A stretch of DNA of 64,000 nt, taken from NCBI RefSeq assembly GCF_013396335.1, contig NZ_JABWSY010000006.1:186001-250000 (forward strand), given 5' to 3'. The stretch is from Bacillus sp. EB106-08-02-XG196. GTDB lineage: Bacteria > Bacillota > Bacilli > Bacillales > Cytobacillaceae. Within the stretch, counting starts at the first letter, position 1; each line of letters opens with the position of its first letter. This document shows, one piece after another, positions 17,171 through 26,729 of this stretch. Under the pieces are notes generated by a model. That model saw only the letters and a program-made list of their open reading frames with translations. It was not told the DNA's origin and ran no database searches. A program made the position numbers and the translations under genes.

Positions 17171-17348
17171 GTTACCTCCGAATAATAAACTGTCGATTAT
17201 CCTAAATCTTAAAAGATGTAGATTTGATAATCAACCATTTTTAGAATTTTATAGTTAAAAGAATTTTATTAATAGATGAAATTTTGCTAAAATGTATCAA
17301 TAAAATAAATATATTTGAGTTATGTAAATGATTGAGGGGGTTAAATCT

Positions 17349-18524
17349 ATGAATCTTGTTGCTTCGAATAAAGTTCAAAAATTAACAGCCAGTATTTTTC
17401 AAGAGGTAGCTGATCTTAAGCGGCAAGCACTAAACAGAGGTCTTGATGTTATAGATTTAAGTGTAGGCAGTCCTGATTTACCGCCTTCTGCATTTGTTGT
17501 TGAAGAACTTGTAAAATATGCAAGTAACCCTGCCAATTATGGATACACCTTAAAGGGAATACCAGAATTTCATGAGGCTGTATCTTTCTTTTATCAGCAG
17601 CGTTATGCAGCAGACATTGATCCAGAGAAAGAAGTACTCCAATTAATGGGGTCACAGGATGGTCTTGCTCATCTAGCAACTGCGATGATCAACCCAGGGG
17701 ATTATGTCTTAGTACCAGACCCAGGTTACCCTATTTACGAAGCGAGTGTTACCATTGCTGGTGGTGTCCTGTACACTATGCCTTTATTAGCAGAAAATAA
17801 CTTTTTGCCAGTTCTAGATGATATTCCGCTGCCTGTCTTGGAAAAGACAAGGATGATGATTCTTAGTTATCCAGGTAATCCTGTAACAGCACTAGCTGAC
17901 AAAAGCTTTTTCGAAAAGGTGATTGATTTTGCAAAACGTCATAATATTTTGGTCGTTCATGATTTCGCTTACTCTGAATTAATCTATGATAACCATCCAC
18001 AAATTAGCTTCATGTCAGTTCCAGGTGCTAAGGAGGTTGGGATTGAATTTAATTCTTTATCAAAAACCTTCAATTTAGCAGGCTGCCGAATTGGATACGC
18101 TGTCGGTAATGAACAAGCGTTAAATATCCTAGGGACCTTTAAATCACAAATTGATTATGGGGTATTTTATCCTATTCAAAAAGCAGCTGTTGCTGCGCTT
18201 ACATCGGATTTCGCGATACTGCAAGAGCAGGTGAAAGAGTACGAGTTTCGCAGAGATACCCTTATAGCTGGACTAGAAAAAAGCGGGTGGCAGCTGTCTA
18301 GTTCCCCTGCAACTATGTTTCTTTGGGCCAAAATCCCTGCCGGATGGAAATCAAGACAATTCGCCTTTGAATTAATCAATCACACTGGCGTAGCTGTAAT
18401 CCCTGGTGACGCGTTCGGAAAACAAGGAGAAGGATATGTTCGAATTGCATTAGTACAGCCCGCAGAGAGACTGTCAGAAGCAGCAGGGAGGATACATGAA
18501 TTCCTAATGGAATATGCTCGTTAG
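17349..18524 (+). CDS. PLP-dependent class I/II aminotransferase (MtnE/DapL-like paralogue)
   Basis: 391 residues of the fold-type I aminotransferases: SVGSPDLP, DPGYPIYE, VVHDFAYSEL (Asp/Tyr contacting PLP), the PLP lysine in NSLSKTFNLAG, and the substrate-carboxylate Arg near the C-terminus (EGYVRIAL). It is a clear paralogue of mtnE at 58631-59809, sharing DPGYP, VVHDFAY, GAKEVGIE and LSKT. The usual NPTG motif reads NPVT. The ATG at 17349 has GAGGGGG 8 nt upstream; an ATG 21 bp earlier has none. The substrate is unclear; it is monocistronic with a terminator. Confidence 0.86.
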   Translation: MNLVASNKVQKLTASIFQEVADLKRQALNRGLDVIDLSVGSPDLPPSAFVVEELVKYASNPANYGYTLKGIPEFHEAVSFFYQQRYAADIDPEKEVLQLMGSQDGLAHLATAMINPGDYVLVPDPGYPIYEASVTIAGGVLYTMPLLAENNFLPVLDDIPLPVLEKTRMMILSYPGNPVTALADKSFFEKVIDFAKRHNILVVHDFAYSELIYDNHPQISFMSVPGAKEVGIEFNSLSKTFNLAGCRIGYAVGNEQALNILGTFKSQIDYGVFYPIQKAAVAALTSDFAILQEQVKEYEFRRDTLIAGLEKSGWQLSSSPATMFLWAKIPAGWKSRQFAFELINHTGVAVIPGDAFGKQGEGYVRIALVQPAERLSEAAGRIHEFLMEYAR

Positions 18525-18585
18525 GGACATTCCAGCAAATTAATTTCATTCTTCTATAAAGACACAATTAATCATATAAATTAAA

Positions 18586-18615
18586 AAAAGACCTTCAGCA
18601 CCTTGAAGGTCTTTT
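18586..18615. terminator. Rho-independent terminator after the aminotransferase
   Basis: AAAAGACCTTCA pairs with TGAAGGTCTTTT. The hairpin sits between the aminotransferase and the SRPBCC gene, so the latter needs its own promoter or read-through. Confidence 0.88.
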
Positions 18616-18641
18616 ACATTTTATATGAAAGAGGGATACCA

Positions 18642-19091
18642 ATGCCTAGCGAAATGCAACAAATAGAATTAGCTATCCCCATAAATGTAATTTGGGACTT
18701 CATTAGAGATGCAAATAATTGGGCGCCACTTGTGCCTGGTTATATACAGCATGAGCAAATTAATAACAGTATAATAACATGGGAATTTAAAAGTGACCTG
18801 GGCATAATGAAGAAAAAGGTAAATTTGGTTATTGATATTAAAGAGTGGAACGAACCGACTAGAGTAAGCTTTGAATTAAGGCGTATGAATGAAAAGTATA
18901 TTGGTGAAGGTTATTTTGAAGCCCAAGCGCTTAATACGAATAAGACATTGTTAACAGGATTTCTTGAAATTAATGCGAGTGGGGCACTAGGTTCATTGGC
19001 AAATTCGCTTTTTAAAAATGCGATTCCGAAATCAACGGATGAAGTAGCCTCGGCCATCTCTTTAAAACTTGAAGAATTTAACAAAAGGTGA
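18642..19091 (+). CDS. SRPBCC-fold (CoxG/START-like) protein
   Basis: 149 residues with the pattern of the SRPBCC ligand-binding fold: an N-terminal strand and VIWDFIRDANNWAPLVPGYI, a central beta-sheet (TWEFKSDLG, RVSFELRR) and a long C-terminal helix. CoxG-type members bind hydrophobic ligands or act in carbon-monoxide dehydrogenase maturation, but no cox genes are present, so the function is open. The ATG has AGAGGGAT upstream; the longer frame from 18603 starts inside the terminator and is rejected. Confidence 0.75.
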   Translation: MPSEMQQIELAIPINVIWDFIRDANNWAPLVPGYIQHEQINNSIITWEFKSDLGIMKKKVNLVIDIKEWNEPTRVSFELRRMNEKYIGEGYFEAQALNTNKTLLTGFLEINASGALGSLANSLFKNAIPKSTDEVASAISLKLEEFNKR

Positions 19092-19229
19092 TAAGTTTCA
19101 CGAACAATCCGAAGAAAATTTGGGTTGTTTTTTTAATTATTTAAAAAATTTCTAACATGGGGCTAAAAGATATGTTATATTAATAAATAAAAAATTTAGT
19201 CAATTAACTAGTACAGGGAAGGTGAAAGC

Positions 19230-21992
19230 ATGAATACAGAATTGAAGATGAATGATAGCAGTCTTCCACTTCGCCGCGATGTTAAATTACTTGGGCAAAT
19301 ACTTGGTGAAATCCTTGTCAATCATGGTGGAACTGAACTATTAGAAAAAGTGGAAAAAATAAGAATGACGTGTAAAACACTTAGAATCCATTTCGACCAA
19401 GACATTTATGCTGAATTAAAACATGAGATTACAAACCTCAGCAGTCCAATGAGAAAACAAGTTATTCGAGCATTTTCGATGTATTTTCATTTGATAAACA
19501 TTGCGGAGCAAAATCACCGAATTCGCAGGAAAAGACAATATCATCTACAAGATGATTCTATTGTTCAACCCGATTCCATTGAGAGTGCAATTCTTTCTCT
19601 AAAGGAAAACAATATTGATGAAAAAATGATTCAGGAAGTCCTAAACAAATTGTCACTTGAGTTGGTTATTACAGCGCATCCTACAGAAGCAGCAAAGCGT
19701 TCCATATTAGAAATTCAACAACGTATTGCCGTTATATTAAAGAAGCTTGATCATCCATTATTAACAACAAGAGAACGTCGAAAGTTAGAAGAGAGTTTGT
19801 TTAACGAGGTAACAATTCTATGGCAGACCGATGAACTCCGCCATACTAAGCCGACGGTACTGGATGAGGTACGAAATGGACTTTATTATTTTGATCAGAC
19901 ATTATTTGAAGTTCTTCCAGAAATCCATCGGGAAGTAGAAGATTGTTTAGAGAAAAACTTTTCTACTAATAATTGGGATGTACCTAATTTCCTTAAATTT
20001 GGATCATGGATTGGCGGTGACAGGGATGGTAATCCAAACGTTACTCCAGAGGTTACATGGGAGACGTTACATAAGCAGCGGAAGCTTGTCTTAAAAAAAT
20101 ATAAAAATGTTCTTGTCGATTTAATGAAACGTTATAGTCATTCCACAACTAGAGTAGAAGTCAGTCAAGAACTAATCCAAACTTTAGAGGAAGAAGAAAA
20201 CAAATACTTAACTGAAGATAAGAAATGGCCAATTACAACGGAAGTATATCGTCGGAAATTTGCTATTATAATCGAACGTTTAAAACAAGTTGGTAAATCT
20301 GATTTAGGTTATCGTTCCTCGGAAGAATTATTAGAAGAATTGTTTTTAGTTAAAAGAAGTTTAAATAAACATCATCCGGCCGCGCATGAGCTGAAAACGA
20401 TCCAAAAGTTGATTCGTCAGGTACAACTTTTCGGGTTCCATCTAGCTACACTTGATATTCGCAATCATAGCGGTGAGCATGAGGCAGCCATTACAGAAAT
20501 TTTACGTAAAGTTCGAATTTCTGATAATTATGCGGAACTATCTGAAGACGAAAAAGTAAGAATTTTAGAAAATTCTTTAATGGATCCTCGACCTCTTCTT
20601 CTGCTAAATGAAGATTATACACCTGAAACACAACAAATGATTCAGGTGTTTCAAATGATAAAAAATGCTCAAAAAGAATTTGGCGTACGTTCGATATCCG
20701 TTTATCTTGTCAGTATGACTAAATCGCCTAGTGACTTACTTGAAGTACTTGTTTTGGCAAAAGAAGCTGGGATATATCGATTACATGCTGATGGGACGAT
20801 TGAAAATCAATTAAATGTCGCACCATTACTTGAAACGATTGAAGACTTAACTGCCGGACCTAAAATAATGGAAACCTTGTTTAAAATGCCTGTATATCGT
20901 AATCATTTGGAAGTAATGAATGATCAACAGGAAATTATGCTTGGGTACTCAGACGGCAGTAAAGACGGCGGTACGTTAACAGCGAATTGGAAGCTATATA
21001 AAGCTCAGCTCGAAATTCATGAAATGGCAAACAAGTACCACATTGGATTGAAGTTTTTCCATGGACGAGGAGGATCTCTAGGACGTGGAGGCGGCCCATT
21101 AAACAAAAGTCTGCTTTCACAGCCGGCAGAAACGATTGGTGATGGAGTGAAAATTACCGAGCAGGGTGAAGTGTTATCATCTCGATATTTGCTTGAAGAT
21201 ATCGCTTATCGGAGTTTAGAACAGGCAACTTCTACACTAATGCTGTCAACAGCCCGTGTATCAAAAGAAGCAGAGCATGGAAACTTGAGGGATGAATCGT
21301 GGGAGTTAGCTATTGAAGAGATTTCCAGCATATCACTAAAGAAGTATCAATCGCTTGTTTTTGGAGATTCAGACTTTTTAACCTATTTTAATGAAGCAAC
21401 CCCATTAAGAGAACTTGGTGATTTAAATATAGGTTCAAGACCAATGAGTAGAAAGAATCGTGGTCGATTTGAGGATTTGAGAGCCATTCCTTGGGTTTTT
21501 GCTTGGACACAAAGCCGGCAGCTGCTTCCAGCATGGTATGCTGCAGGAACTGGTTTAGAAAGTTTTGCTTCACAAAGTGACAAAAATTTACAACAATTAC
21601 AGGAAATGTATGAAAAATGGCCATTTTTCCGATCAACGATTGATAATCTCCAAATGGCTCTTATGAAAGCAGATATCACAACTGCCAAGGAATATTTATC
21701 ACTGGTAGAGGATCAGAAAATCGCTGAGCGAATTTTTTCGAATATCCTTGAAGAATATGAAAGAACGAAAGCTATTCTTCTCAAAATAACAGGAGATAAA
21801 GAATTGCTTGATCATACACCAAACATTAAAGACTCTGTCTATCGTCGAAATCCTTATGTTGATCCATTAAACTTTTTACAGGTTGAATTAATTAAACAAT
21901 TAAGGAAGCAGGACGAGCCTACTGAAGAATTAATCACCGAAGTACTTCTTACCATAAGTGGAATATCAGCTGGATTACGTAATACTGGTTGA
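19230..21992 (+). CDS. ppc: Phosphoenolpyruvate carboxylase
   Basis: Converts PEP and bicarbonate to oxaloacetate, replenishing the TCA cycle. The 920-residue protein has the full family length and all hallmark motifs: VITAHPTEAAKRS (catalytic His150), GSWIGGDRDGNP, LGYSDGSKDGG (about 570), FHGRGGSLGRGGGP (about 610), and the conserved C-terminal RNTG. ATG with AGGGAAGGTG upstream. It is monocistronic with a strong terminator. Bacillus subtilis uses pyruvate carboxylase instead; having PEPC suits a species with heavy acetyl-CoA and PHA flux (inference). Confidence 0.97.
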   Translation: MNTELKMNDSSLPLRRDVKLLGQILGEILVNHGGTELLEKVEKIRMTCKTLRIHFDQDIYAELKHEITNLSSPMRKQVIRAFSMYFHLINIAEQNHRIRRKRQYHLQDDSIVQPDSIESAILSLKENNIDEKMIQEVLNKLSLELVITAHPTEAAKRSILEIQQRIAVILKKLDHPLLTTRERRKLEESLFNEVTILWQTDELRHTKPTVLDEVRNGLYYFDQTLFEVLPEIHREVEDCLEKNFSTNNWDVPNFLKFGSWIGGDRDGNPNVTPEVTWETLHKQRKLVLKKYKNVLVDLMKRYSHSTTRVEVSQELIQTLEEEENKYLTEDKKWPITTEVYRRKFAIIIERLKQVGKSDLGYRSSEELLEELFLVKRSLNKHHPAAHELKTIQKLIRQVQLFGFHLATLDIRNHSGEHEAAITEILRKVRISDNYAELSEDEKVRILENSLMDPRPLLLLNEDYTPETQQMIQVFQMIKNAQKEFGVRSISVYLVSMTKSPSDLLEVLVLAKEAGIYRLHADGTIENQLNVAPLLETIEDLTAGPKIMETLFKMPVYRNHLEVMNDQQEIMLGYSDGSKDGGTLTANWKLYKAQLEIHEMANKYHIGLKFFHGRGGSLGRGGGPLNKSLLSQPAETIGDGVKITEQGEVLSSRYLLEDIAYRSLEQATSTLMLSTARVSKEAEHGNLRDESWELAIEEISSISLKKYQSLVFGDSDFLTYFNEATPLRELGDLNIGSRPMSRKNRGRFEDLRAIPWVFAWTQSRQLLPAWYAAGTGLESFASQSDKNLQQLQEMYEKWPFFRSTIDNLQMALMKADITTAKEYLSLVEDQKIAERIFSNILEEYERTKAILLKITGDKELLDHTPNIKDSVYRRNPYVDPLNFLQVELIKQLRKQDEPTEELITEVLLTISGISAGLRNTG

Positions 21993-22004
21993 TTTAATTG
22001 CAGG

Positions 22005-22036
22005 CCGCACCCCAAATAAAGGGGGTGCGGTTTTTA
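22005..22036 (+). terminator. Rho-independent terminator of ppc
   Basis: CCGCACCCC pairs with GGGGTGCGG (loop AAATAAAG) and is followed by TTTTT. Confidence 0.93.
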
Positions 22037-22091
22037 TTTTCATAAGAGTAGGGTGAAGTTACTATTGAACAATTTGTGAATTTTTCAAAAA

Positions 22092-22109
22092 TGAATGGTT
22101 ACTCATTCA
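22092..22109. promoter_or_regulatory. FadR-type operator upstream of adhE
   Basis: TGAATGGTTACTCATTCA matches the Bacillus FadR operator consensus TGAATGAMTANTCATTCA at 16 of 18 positions. It lies 127 bp before adhE. A larger inverted repeat, TTGAACAAT (22064-22072) and ATTGTTCAA (22139-22147), encloses it. The same dyad can form a hairpin followed by Ts, so a second terminator is an alternative. Confidence 0.5.
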
Positions 22110-22235
22110 TTTTTTAGCGCAATTCGACAAATTATGCATTGTTCAACATGATATATTTTAGCCAGAATAGGTTAAGGGGGAAATTTGGAGTAGAAAACAT
22201 TCCCACTTGAAAAGATTGATTTGGAGGGATATGCA

Positions 22236-24839
22236 ATGGCAGTTGAAGAAAAAGTAGTTCAGGAAAAACAAAATGTTGAAGCGGGGATTGATATCTTAGC
22301 AAGAAATGGTGCAAAGGCATTAGCTGAATTTCGCTGCTACAACCAACAAATGGTCGATGAAATCGTTAAGCAAATGGCATATACTGCACTTGAACATCAC
22401 AAAGACCTGGCAAAGCTTGCGGTTGAAGAAACAAGAAGAGGCGTATATGAGGATAAGGTTTTCAAAAATATGTTCGCGACAGAATTTATTTACAACAACA
22501 TAAGAGAAATGAAAACAGTGGGAGTCATAAGTGAAAATGAGCATGAGGGCATGGTAGAGATGGCTGAGCCAGTGGGGGTCATAGCTGGTATCATACCTAT
22601 CACGAATCCAACATCCACTGTCATTTTTAAATCATTGATTTCCCTTAAAACCAGAAATCCAATTATCTTTGCTTTTCCTAAATATGCACAAAAATGCTGT
22701 GTGGAAACTGCAAAACTCCTTCGGGCAGCTGCATTAAAGGCAGGGGCATCTGAGAATTGCATCCAATGGATTGATACTCCCTCTCATGAAGCATTTCAGA
22801 CTTTGATGAAACATCCAAAAATTTCTCTCATATTGGCTACTGGGGGACCTAATTTGGTGAAAGCTGCGTACAGTTCAGGTAAACCAGCACTTGGTGTAGG
22901 GGCAGGAAATGTTCCTTGTTATATTGAAAAAAGCGCCAATATTAAACGTGCAGTAAACGACATTATTCTATCCAAAACCTTCGATAACGGAATGATTTGT
23001 GCCTCTGAACAAGCACTTATTATCGACAATGAGATTTATGATGAAGTTAAAAGGGAAATGATCGATAACCATTGTTATTTCTTAAATAATGAAGAAAAAC
23101 TAATGATCGAAAAGGCAGTAATAGACGAAAAGAATGCCACTTTAAATCCAATGATTGTTGGATTGCCGGCATTTATGATTGCAAAAATGGCAGGAGTGAA
23201 TGTGCCTGTAAATACTAAAATTTTAATTGCAGAATTAAAAGGTGTAGGAGCTAAATTCCCGCTTTCATGTGAAAAATTAAGTCCTATTCTTGCCTGTTAT
23301 AAAGTAAATAGTCTAGCTGAAGGGCTGCTAATCGCTGAAGAAACACTTGAATACGGAGGGCTTGGCCACTCTGCGGCAATTCATACAGCAGACCAAAATG
23401 TCATCGATACCTTTGCCCTTCGAATGAAGGCTGGAAGAATTATGGTTAATACACCATCTACTCATGGTGCCATTGGTGATATCTATAACACATCTTTACC
23501 GTCATTAACAATAGGGTGCGGAACATATGGAGGGAACTCGGTGTCTCAGAATGTCGGAGCAGCTAATCTAATTAATATTAAAAAAGTTGCAAAAAGGAGA
23601 AACATGACACAATGGTTTAAAGTTCCATCACAAATATTTTTTGAAAGAAACTCCATTCAAGTACTCTCTTCGATTCCAGGGATTTCAAAAGTATTTATTG
23701 TAACAAGTTCAAGTCAAATGAAAAATGGATCGGTTGATAAAGTACTTTATCAGTTGAAAAGGAATCCTGCCAATATCCAATATGAAGTGTTGTATGATAT
23801 TGAAGCTGAACCAGACATTGATGTGGTTCACAGAGGTGCAGAAAGGATGAGAAAATTCCAGCCTGACTGTTTGGTCGCTCTTGGAGGAGGCTCTGTCATG
23901 GACGCTGTAAAAGCGATGTGGCTATTCTATGAGCACCCAGAAGCAGATTTTAATAGCTTAAAGCAAAAATTCTTCGATCCTAGTAAAAGAGTGGTGAAAT
24001 TCCCATCACTTCGTGGGAAGGCTATTCTTGTTGCAATCCCGACCACATCCGGAACAGGTTCTGAGGTAACCTCCTTCTCGGTTATTTCGGATAAAAAGGC
24101 CAATATCAAATATCCGCTGGCAGACTTTCAATTAACACCAGATTTGGCTATTGTCGACCCCCAGTTTGTTATGACCGTTCCTAAGCATGTTACGGCAGAT
24201 ACGGGGATAGATGTTTTAACACATGCAATTGAGGCATATGTTTCTGTGTTAGCCAATGATTTTACAGATGGATTGGCTTTAAAAGCAATTCAATTAGTTT
24301 TTGAGTACCTGCCAAAGGCTTACCGTGATGGTAGGGATGAGCTTGCCCGAGAAAAAATGCACAATGCGTCAACCATTGCCGGCATGGCATTTGCTAACTC
24401 ATTTTTAGGGATTAACCATAGCCTGGCACATGCACTTGGTGCAGAATTTAACATCGCTCATGGTCGTGCTAACGCAATCATGCTGCCGCATGTGATTCGG
24501 TACAATGCACAAAAGCCGAATAAATTCATGACATATCCAAAATATGAACACTTTATAGCAGATCAACGCTATGCTGAAATTGCCAAAATGCTTGGTCTTC
24601 CTGCGAAGACAACAGAAGAAGGGGTAGAGAGTCTAGTACAAGCAATCATGAAGCTTATTGTTGAGTTGGAATTGCCAATGAGCATAGAAGAGGCGGGCGT
24701 AAGCAAAAGTGTATTCGAAGAAAAAGTTAATAGTTTAGCAGAACATGCTTTTGATGATCAAGATACGATTGCTAATCCAAAACAACCTCTTGTAACGGAG
24801 CTGGCGAATATCTATCGACAGGCATTTAAAGGCTTCTAA
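22236..24839 (+). CDS. adhE: Bifunctional aldehyde/alcohol dehydrogenase AdhE
   Basis: Reduces acetyl-CoA to acetaldehyde and then ethanol with NADH during fermentation. 867 residues. The N-terminal CoA-acylating aldehyde dehydrogenase half (about 1-440) has the catalytic Cys in FDNGMICASEQ (near residue 250). A linker leads to the C-terminal iron-dependent alcohol dehydrogenase half (about 450-867), with GGGSVMDA, TTSGTGSEVT, ADTGIDVLTHAIEAY and the iron-binding histidines in HSLAHALGAEFNIAHGRANA. The ATG has GGAGG 8 nt upstream. It is monocistronic; a FadR-like dyad in the promoter region hints at control by acyl-CoA. Confidence 0.96.
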   Translation: MAVEEKVVQEKQNVEAGIDILARNGAKALAEFRCYNQQMVDEIVKQMAYTALEHHKDLAKLAVEETRRGVYEDKVFKNMFATEFIYNNIREMKTVGVISENEHEGMVEMAEPVGVIAGIIPITNPTSTVIFKSLISLKTRNPIIFAFPKYAQKCCVETAKLLRAAALKAGASENCIQWIDTPSHEAFQTLMKHPKISLILATGGPNLVKAAYSSGKPALGVGAGNVPCYIEKSANIKRAVNDIILSKTFDNGMICASEQALIIDNEIYDEVKREMIDNHCYFLNNEEKLMIEKAVIDEKNATLNPMIVGLPAFMIAKMAGVNVPVNTKILIAELKGVGAKFPLSCEKLSPILACYKVNSLAEGLLIAEETLEYGGLGHSAAIHTADQNVIDTFALRMKAGRIMVNTPSTHGAIGDIYNTSLPSLTIGCGTYGGNSVSQNVGAANLINIKKVAKRRNMTQWFKVPSQIFFERNSIQVLSSIPGISKVFIVTSSSQMKNGSVDKVLYQLKRNPANIQYEVLYDIEAEPDIDVVHRGAERMRKFQPDCLVALGGGSVMDAVKAMWLFYEHPEADFNSLKQKFFDPSKRVVKFPSLRGKAILVAIPTTSGTGSEVTSFSVISDKKANIKYPLADFQLTPDLAIVDPQFVMTVPKHVTADTGIDVLTHAIEAYVSVLANDFTDGLALKAIQLVFEYLPKAYRDGRDELAREKMHNASTIAGMAFANSFLGINHSLAHALGAEFNIAHGRANAIMLPHVIRYNAQKPNKFMTYPKYEHFIADQRYAEIAKMLGLPAKTTEEGVESLVQAIMKLIVELELPMSIEEAGVSKSVFEEKVNSLAEHAFDDQDTIANPKQPLVTELANIYRQAFKGF

Positions 24840-25063
24840 AAATTGGTATTCATTTCGAAAATTGTGTGAACAAGAGTGAATATTTCGACAAAATCCATCA
24901 ATCTTCTCTATGTATTTTGGCTAAAACCTTTGTATACACTTTGTTAATACCAGTCACCACTTGGAAAATGTGGAAAAATGTCGATTTGGGTACGTTTACA
25001 AAAACCTTTTTTAAAACAATAATTTAATTGGTTAATAACTTGATTGAATTAGGAGAGGATTGT

Positions 25064-26698
25064 ATGGTTTATTCGCAAATGCCGTGGTTAAAGTTTTATG
25101 ATCCAAGAATTAATAAAGAGGTATCAGTGGACTATGATTCGTTATTTGATCTTTTGCAGCAGGCAGCCAATATTCACGGGGAAAAACCAGCTCTTACTTT
25201 TTATGAAAGGTCATGGAGTTACAAAGAAACAAGAGCTATTTCAGAATGGCTAGCTGCTTCCTTGTACCGCATTGGTTTCAAAAAAGGAGATAGACTAGGA
25301 ATCATGCTGCCTAACTGTCCTCATTATATTTTTAGCTTATTTGCAGTATTCCGCCTGGGTGGCATTGCTGTACAAGTCAATCCCATGTATGTAGAAAGAG
25401 AAATTGAATATGCCCTAAATGATTCTGAGGCAAACTATATGGTGGTATTTGAAGCATTTTATCAAAAGGTAAAAGAAGTTCAGCCAAAAACTTCTTTGAA
25501 AAAAATTATAGTTGTTGGTTTTGGTGAAAGCAGGGTTAGTCTTGCAGATGATGATATTTACTTTGATGACTTTCTTACACATGATAATGCGATTCCTGAT
25601 ATCCCAATAAACATAGAAGAAGATGTGGCCATTCTACAATATACTGGCGGAACAACGGGTGTATCCAAAGGTGTAATGCTTACCCATCAGAATCTTCTTG
25701 CTAATATTATTCAAGTTTGTGATTTTACCTATAATGCCGTTGATGAGAAACCAGAAAATTTTAAAATCATCAGTGTCCTCCCAATGTTTCACGTCTATGG
25801 ATTATCTTGCAATGCTCTCTCAGCGATCCGAATTGGTTGTAACCAATTAATTCTTCCTCGTTTCGATGTGAATGAATTAATTGAAATAATTAATAGAGAG
25901 AAACCATTCCAGGTGACTGCAGTTCCAACGATGATATTTGCATTAAACAGTCATCCGCAATTGGAAGAAAGTGCAATTAAGGATATATTCTACTTTAGCA
26001 GCGGTGGTGCACCACTCCCTGTAGAACAAGTAAAATATTTTGAAAAACGTGTGGGGATAAGACTTGCAGATGGCTATGGACTCTCAGAAACAGCTCCTTC
26101 AGCTATTTCTACGCCGCCGTTTCTTCCTCGTAAACTAGGAAGTGTAGGAATTCCTATCCCAGGGACAGAAGCACGGATTGTTAAGGAAACTGAAGAGGGA
26201 TATGTTAATGTACCGGTCGGTGAAGCGGGTGAATTAATTCTACGCGGGCCACAAGTAATGAAGGGTTACTGGAAACGTCCTAGTGACACTCAATTAGTAA
26301 TTAGAGATGGCTGGCTCTTTACAGATGATATCGCCAAAATGGATGAAGATGGTTATTTCTATATATTAGATCGCAAAAAGGACATGATTATTGCAAGCGG
26401 ATACAATGTATACCCTCGTGAAATTGAGGAAATTATCTACCAGCATGCTGCTGTTGAAGAAGCAATTGTAGTTGGAAAACCCGACTCCTATCGAGGAGAA
26501 ACAGTCAAGGCATATGTAAAAGTAAAAGCCGGTGTAAATGTTACACCAGAGCAATTGATAGAATATCTAAAGCAAAATCTAGCTCCATATAAAGTACCAA
26601 AAGAGATTGAATTTCTTGCAGAGCTTCCTAAATCATCTGTTGGAAAGCTTTTAAGGAGAATGCTTCGTCAAGAAGAAAATGAAAAGATTCATTCTTAA
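25064..26698 (+). CDS. Long-chain acyl-CoA synthetase (LcfB-like), head of PHA locus B
   Basis: Activates fatty acids to acyl-CoA with ATP. 544 residues of the ANL superfamily: P-loop-like YTGGTTGVSKGVMLTHQN (about 185-200), ADGYGLSETAP, hinge LDRKKDMIIASGYNVYPREIE, and the C-terminal catalytic Lys in PKSSVGKLLRR. ATG chosen because AGGAGAGG lies just upstream. It is 31 bp from the granule-type gene, so it is probably co-transcribed with phaR. This suggests it supplies 3-hydroxyacyl-CoA precursors for PHA or recycles products (inference). Confidence 0.9.
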   Translation: MVYSQMPWLKFYDPRINKEVSVDYDSLFDLLQQAANIHGEKPALTFYERSWSYKETRAISEWLAASLYRIGFKKGDRLGIMLPNCPHYIFSLFAVFRLGGIAVQVNPMYVEREIEYALNDSEANYMVVFEAFYQKVKEVQPKTSLKKIIVVGFGESRVSLADDDIYFDDFLTHDNAIPDIPINIEEDVAILQYTGGTTGVSKGVMLTHQNLLANIIQVCDFTYNAVDEKPENFKIISVLPMFHVYGLSCNALSAIRIGCNQLILPRFDVNELIEIINREKPFQVTAVPTMIFALNSHPQLEESAIKDIFYFSSGGAPLPVEQVKYFEKRVGIRLADGYGLSETAPSAISTPPFLPRKLGSVGIPIPGTEARIVKETEEGYVNVPVGEAGELILRGPQVMKGYWKRPSDTQLVIRDGWLFTDDIAKMDEDGYFYILDRKKDMIIASGYNVYPREIEEIIYQHAAVEEAIVVGKPDSYRGETVKAYVKVKAGVNVTPEQLIEYLKQNLAPYKVPKEIEFLAELPKSSVGKLLRRMLRQEENEKIHS

Positions 26699-26729
26699 GA
26701 AATTTTACAATAAAAAGGGGGAGAAATAA

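Noticed and set aside
20935..21688. Minus-strand frames of 60-100 codons within ppc
   Set aside because: Shadows of the strongly conserved ppc coding frame, with no start site or homology signals.
22075..22095. Possible Rex operator (TTGTGAA...) upstream of adhE
   Set aside because: The left half TTGTGAA is present but the right half (TCAAAA) does not match TTCACAA well; the FadR-type dyad fits much better.
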